Assembly: GCA_900542905.1 (NCBI GenBank)
Contig: UQPF01000030.1
Location: 1 to 6,527 of the forward strand
Length of the DNA stretch: 6,527 nt
Reading direction: 5' to 3'
Source of the DNA: an uncultured Collinsella sp.
Lineage (GTDB): Bacteria; Actinomycetota; Coriobacteriia; Coriobacteriales; Coriobacteriaceae
Part shown: one piece after another, positions 5,812 through 6,527 of the stretch
How the letters are laid out: every line of letters starts with the position of its first letter
Position numbering within the stretch: position 1 is the stretch's first letter
Notes under the pieces: model-generated
What the model saw: the letters and a program-made list of their open reading frames with translations, nothing else
Database searches by the model: none
Told to the model about the DNA's origin: nothing
Made by a program: the position numbers and the translations under genes

Positions 5812-6387
5812 ATGGCTGAGACTTCAAAACCGAGCCGCAGAAGGCGGAGTGCCGCGCCGGTCAACCGACGCACGACATCGGTGACGTGGGGTAAACACGC
5901 CTCGGGGTTTGATGGCTCGTTCAAGCGCACTAAATACGGCTATCCTTCGGCAAGCGCCCGCTTGGCAATGCAGGCAGAGTCCTCACTGTGGGGCCGCAAA
6001 CGCGTGGTGGGCTCAAAGCTCAAGCACGACGGAACGCTCGGTTATATTAGCCGCGGGGCGGCTCGCCGCAGCGGACTCAATCCGGCTGGTTGGCACCGTT
6101 ATGTTCCGATCGCGGTCGTCGTTGCAGTGATCGTCATCGCACTCGCTGCGCTTGGCTACGCCGGCGGTGGCGCCAACTTGGACGCAGTGTTTAAATCGCC
6201 CGAGCTCGCGCATGCAGGCACAGAAGTTGTCGAGGGCGCGCAGACCCAGACAGGCGTCGCGCCCCAGCGCGGCATCGTCGCGGCGGCCTCCACCATCGCC
6301 GATGCGCAAAAGGACGAGGACGAACAAGGCGACGGTGCCGAAACGACTCACACGAACGAAACGACGACAACTCAAATATCAACATAG
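5812..6387 (+). CDS. Hypothetical single-pass membrane protein
   Basis: I do not recognise this family. From the ATG at 5812 the product is 191 residues. The N-terminal half is strongly basic (SKPSRRRRS near 5-13 and many later Lys/Arg) and probably cytoplasmic or nucleic-acid- or lipid-contacting. One transmembrane helix follows at about 98-117 (VPIAVVVAVIVIALAALGY). The remaining tail of about 70 residues is low in complexity, acidic (KDEDEQGDG at 167-175) and ends rich in Thr (TNETTTTQIST); by the positive-inside rule it would be outside the cell. There is no signal peptidase or sortase motif. GAGGG lies three bases upstream of the ATG. A longer reading from GTG 5758 adds 18 residues but has no ribosome binding site and would precede the predicted transcript start. 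It lies 84 bp after the HTH_8 gene with its own promoter. Confidence 0.75.
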   Translation: MAETSKPSRRRRSAAPVNRRTTSVTWGKHASGFDGSFKRTKYGYPSASARLAMQAESSLWGRKRVVGSKLKHDGTLGYISRGAARRSGLNPAGWHRYVPIAVVVAVIVIALAALGYAGGGANLDAVFKSPELAHAGTEVVEGAQTQTGVAPQRGIVAAASTIADAQKDEDEQGDGAETTHTNETTTTQIST

Positions 6388-6396
6388 CTTGCCGGC

Positions 6397-6415
6397 AGAA
6401 GGGGACGTTCCTTTT
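6397..6415 (+). repeat. Short hairpin with GGGGAC core, possible degenerate repeat copy 3
   Basis: AGAAGG (6397-6402) pairs with CCTTTT (6410-6415), one pair being G-T, around the loop GGACGTT. The core AAGGGGAC followed by CCTTT matches the copy at 155-189, but the long outer arms are missing. The T run and AT-rich sequence after it could give weak termination of the membrane protein gene, whose stop is ten bases upstream. Confidence 0.4.
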
Positions 6416-6448
6416 AATATGAGCAGGACATTGTCAAGAGGCAAAATC

Positions 6449-6480
6449 GGGCCTGGCCCCAACGATATGGGGTCAGGCCC
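6449..6480 (-). terminator. Terminator-like hairpin between convergent genes
   Basis: GGGCCTGGCCCC (6449-6460) pairs with GGGGTCAGGCCC (6469-6480) over 12 pairs, one of them G-T on the plus strand, around an eight-base loop. On the minus strand it follows the putative stop at 6486 by five bases and leads into CGATTTTGCC, a modest T run. On the plus strand the following sequence is TCTCCCTATA, a poorer tail. The helix is fully paired as plus-strand RNA but has one C-A mismatch as minus-strand RNA, so it may be used in both directions. Confidence 0.6.
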
Positions 6481-6485
6481 TCTCC

Positions 6486-6527
6486 CTATATCAACCCCTC
6501 CGCGGCGACCTCGGCGTGTCTTTCCGA
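6486..6527 (-). CDS. C-terminal end of a convergent gene, partial
   Basis: Read on the minus strand from the window edge, the sequence encodes SERHAEVAAEGLI and then a TAG stop at 6488-6486. The hairpin at 6449-6480 starts five bases after the stop, which is the arrangement expected of a real gene end. Only 13 residues are visible. The helical, Ala/Glu-rich ending is too short to assign a family, so the call rests on the stop and terminator pairing. Confidence 0.4.
   Translation of the reverse strand, partial: SERHAEVAAEGLI

Overview
The window looks like chromosomal DNA from a high-GC Gram-positive gut bacterium, most likely a Coriobacteriia member such as Collinsella. This is inferred from the GC- and Asp/Glu-codon-rich genes, strong intergenic hairpins, and the combination of an FCD-type GntR regulator, a UPF0324/YeiH transporter and a HTH_8 regulator with a degenerate AAA+ domain. 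The assignment comes from gene content and memory, not from a search.

Layout. Positions 1-351 hold no convincing protein gene. They contain a possible tmRNA 3' end, a GC-rich hairpin, a palindromic repeat, a cluster of three TGGTAT half-sites and a -10 box. The glmS gene follows (352-2199, +), encoding glucosamine-6-phosphate synthase, and ends in a textbook terminator (2223-2260). Converging on it is a GntR/FCD regulator (2314-3045, -), whose stop codon lies inside a second palindromic repeat (2279-2315). A 163-bp divergent intergenic region separates the regulator from a YeiH-family transporter (3209-4243, +). The next gap (4244-4509) holds a long imperfect hairpin with overlapping alternative pairings, a weak promoter and a short palindrome. 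Then come the HTH_8 regulator with a broken ATPase core (4510-5727, +) and an unrecognised single-pass membrane protein (5812-6387, +) with its own extended -10 promoter. The right edge has a weak repeat-like hairpin, a terminator-like hairpin (6449-6480), and the last 13 codons of a probable convergent gene on the minus strand.

How the genes relate. The window is a string of mostly single-gene transcription units, not one operon. glmS supplies amino sugar for peptidoglycan, and the TGGTAT half-sites ahead of it suggest control by an amino-sugar-responsive GntR/HutC-type regulator encoded elsewhere. The FCD GntR protein and the YeiH transporter are divergently placed and probably form a regulator-target pair. 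The HTH_8 protein may regulate itself or its neighbours, but nothing here fixes its targets.

No clearly new multi-gene system was found. The points most worth checking are the ATPase-dead activator-like regulator, the structured 4282-4383 intergenic region, the GGGAC-core palindromic repeats, and the glmS operator cluster.
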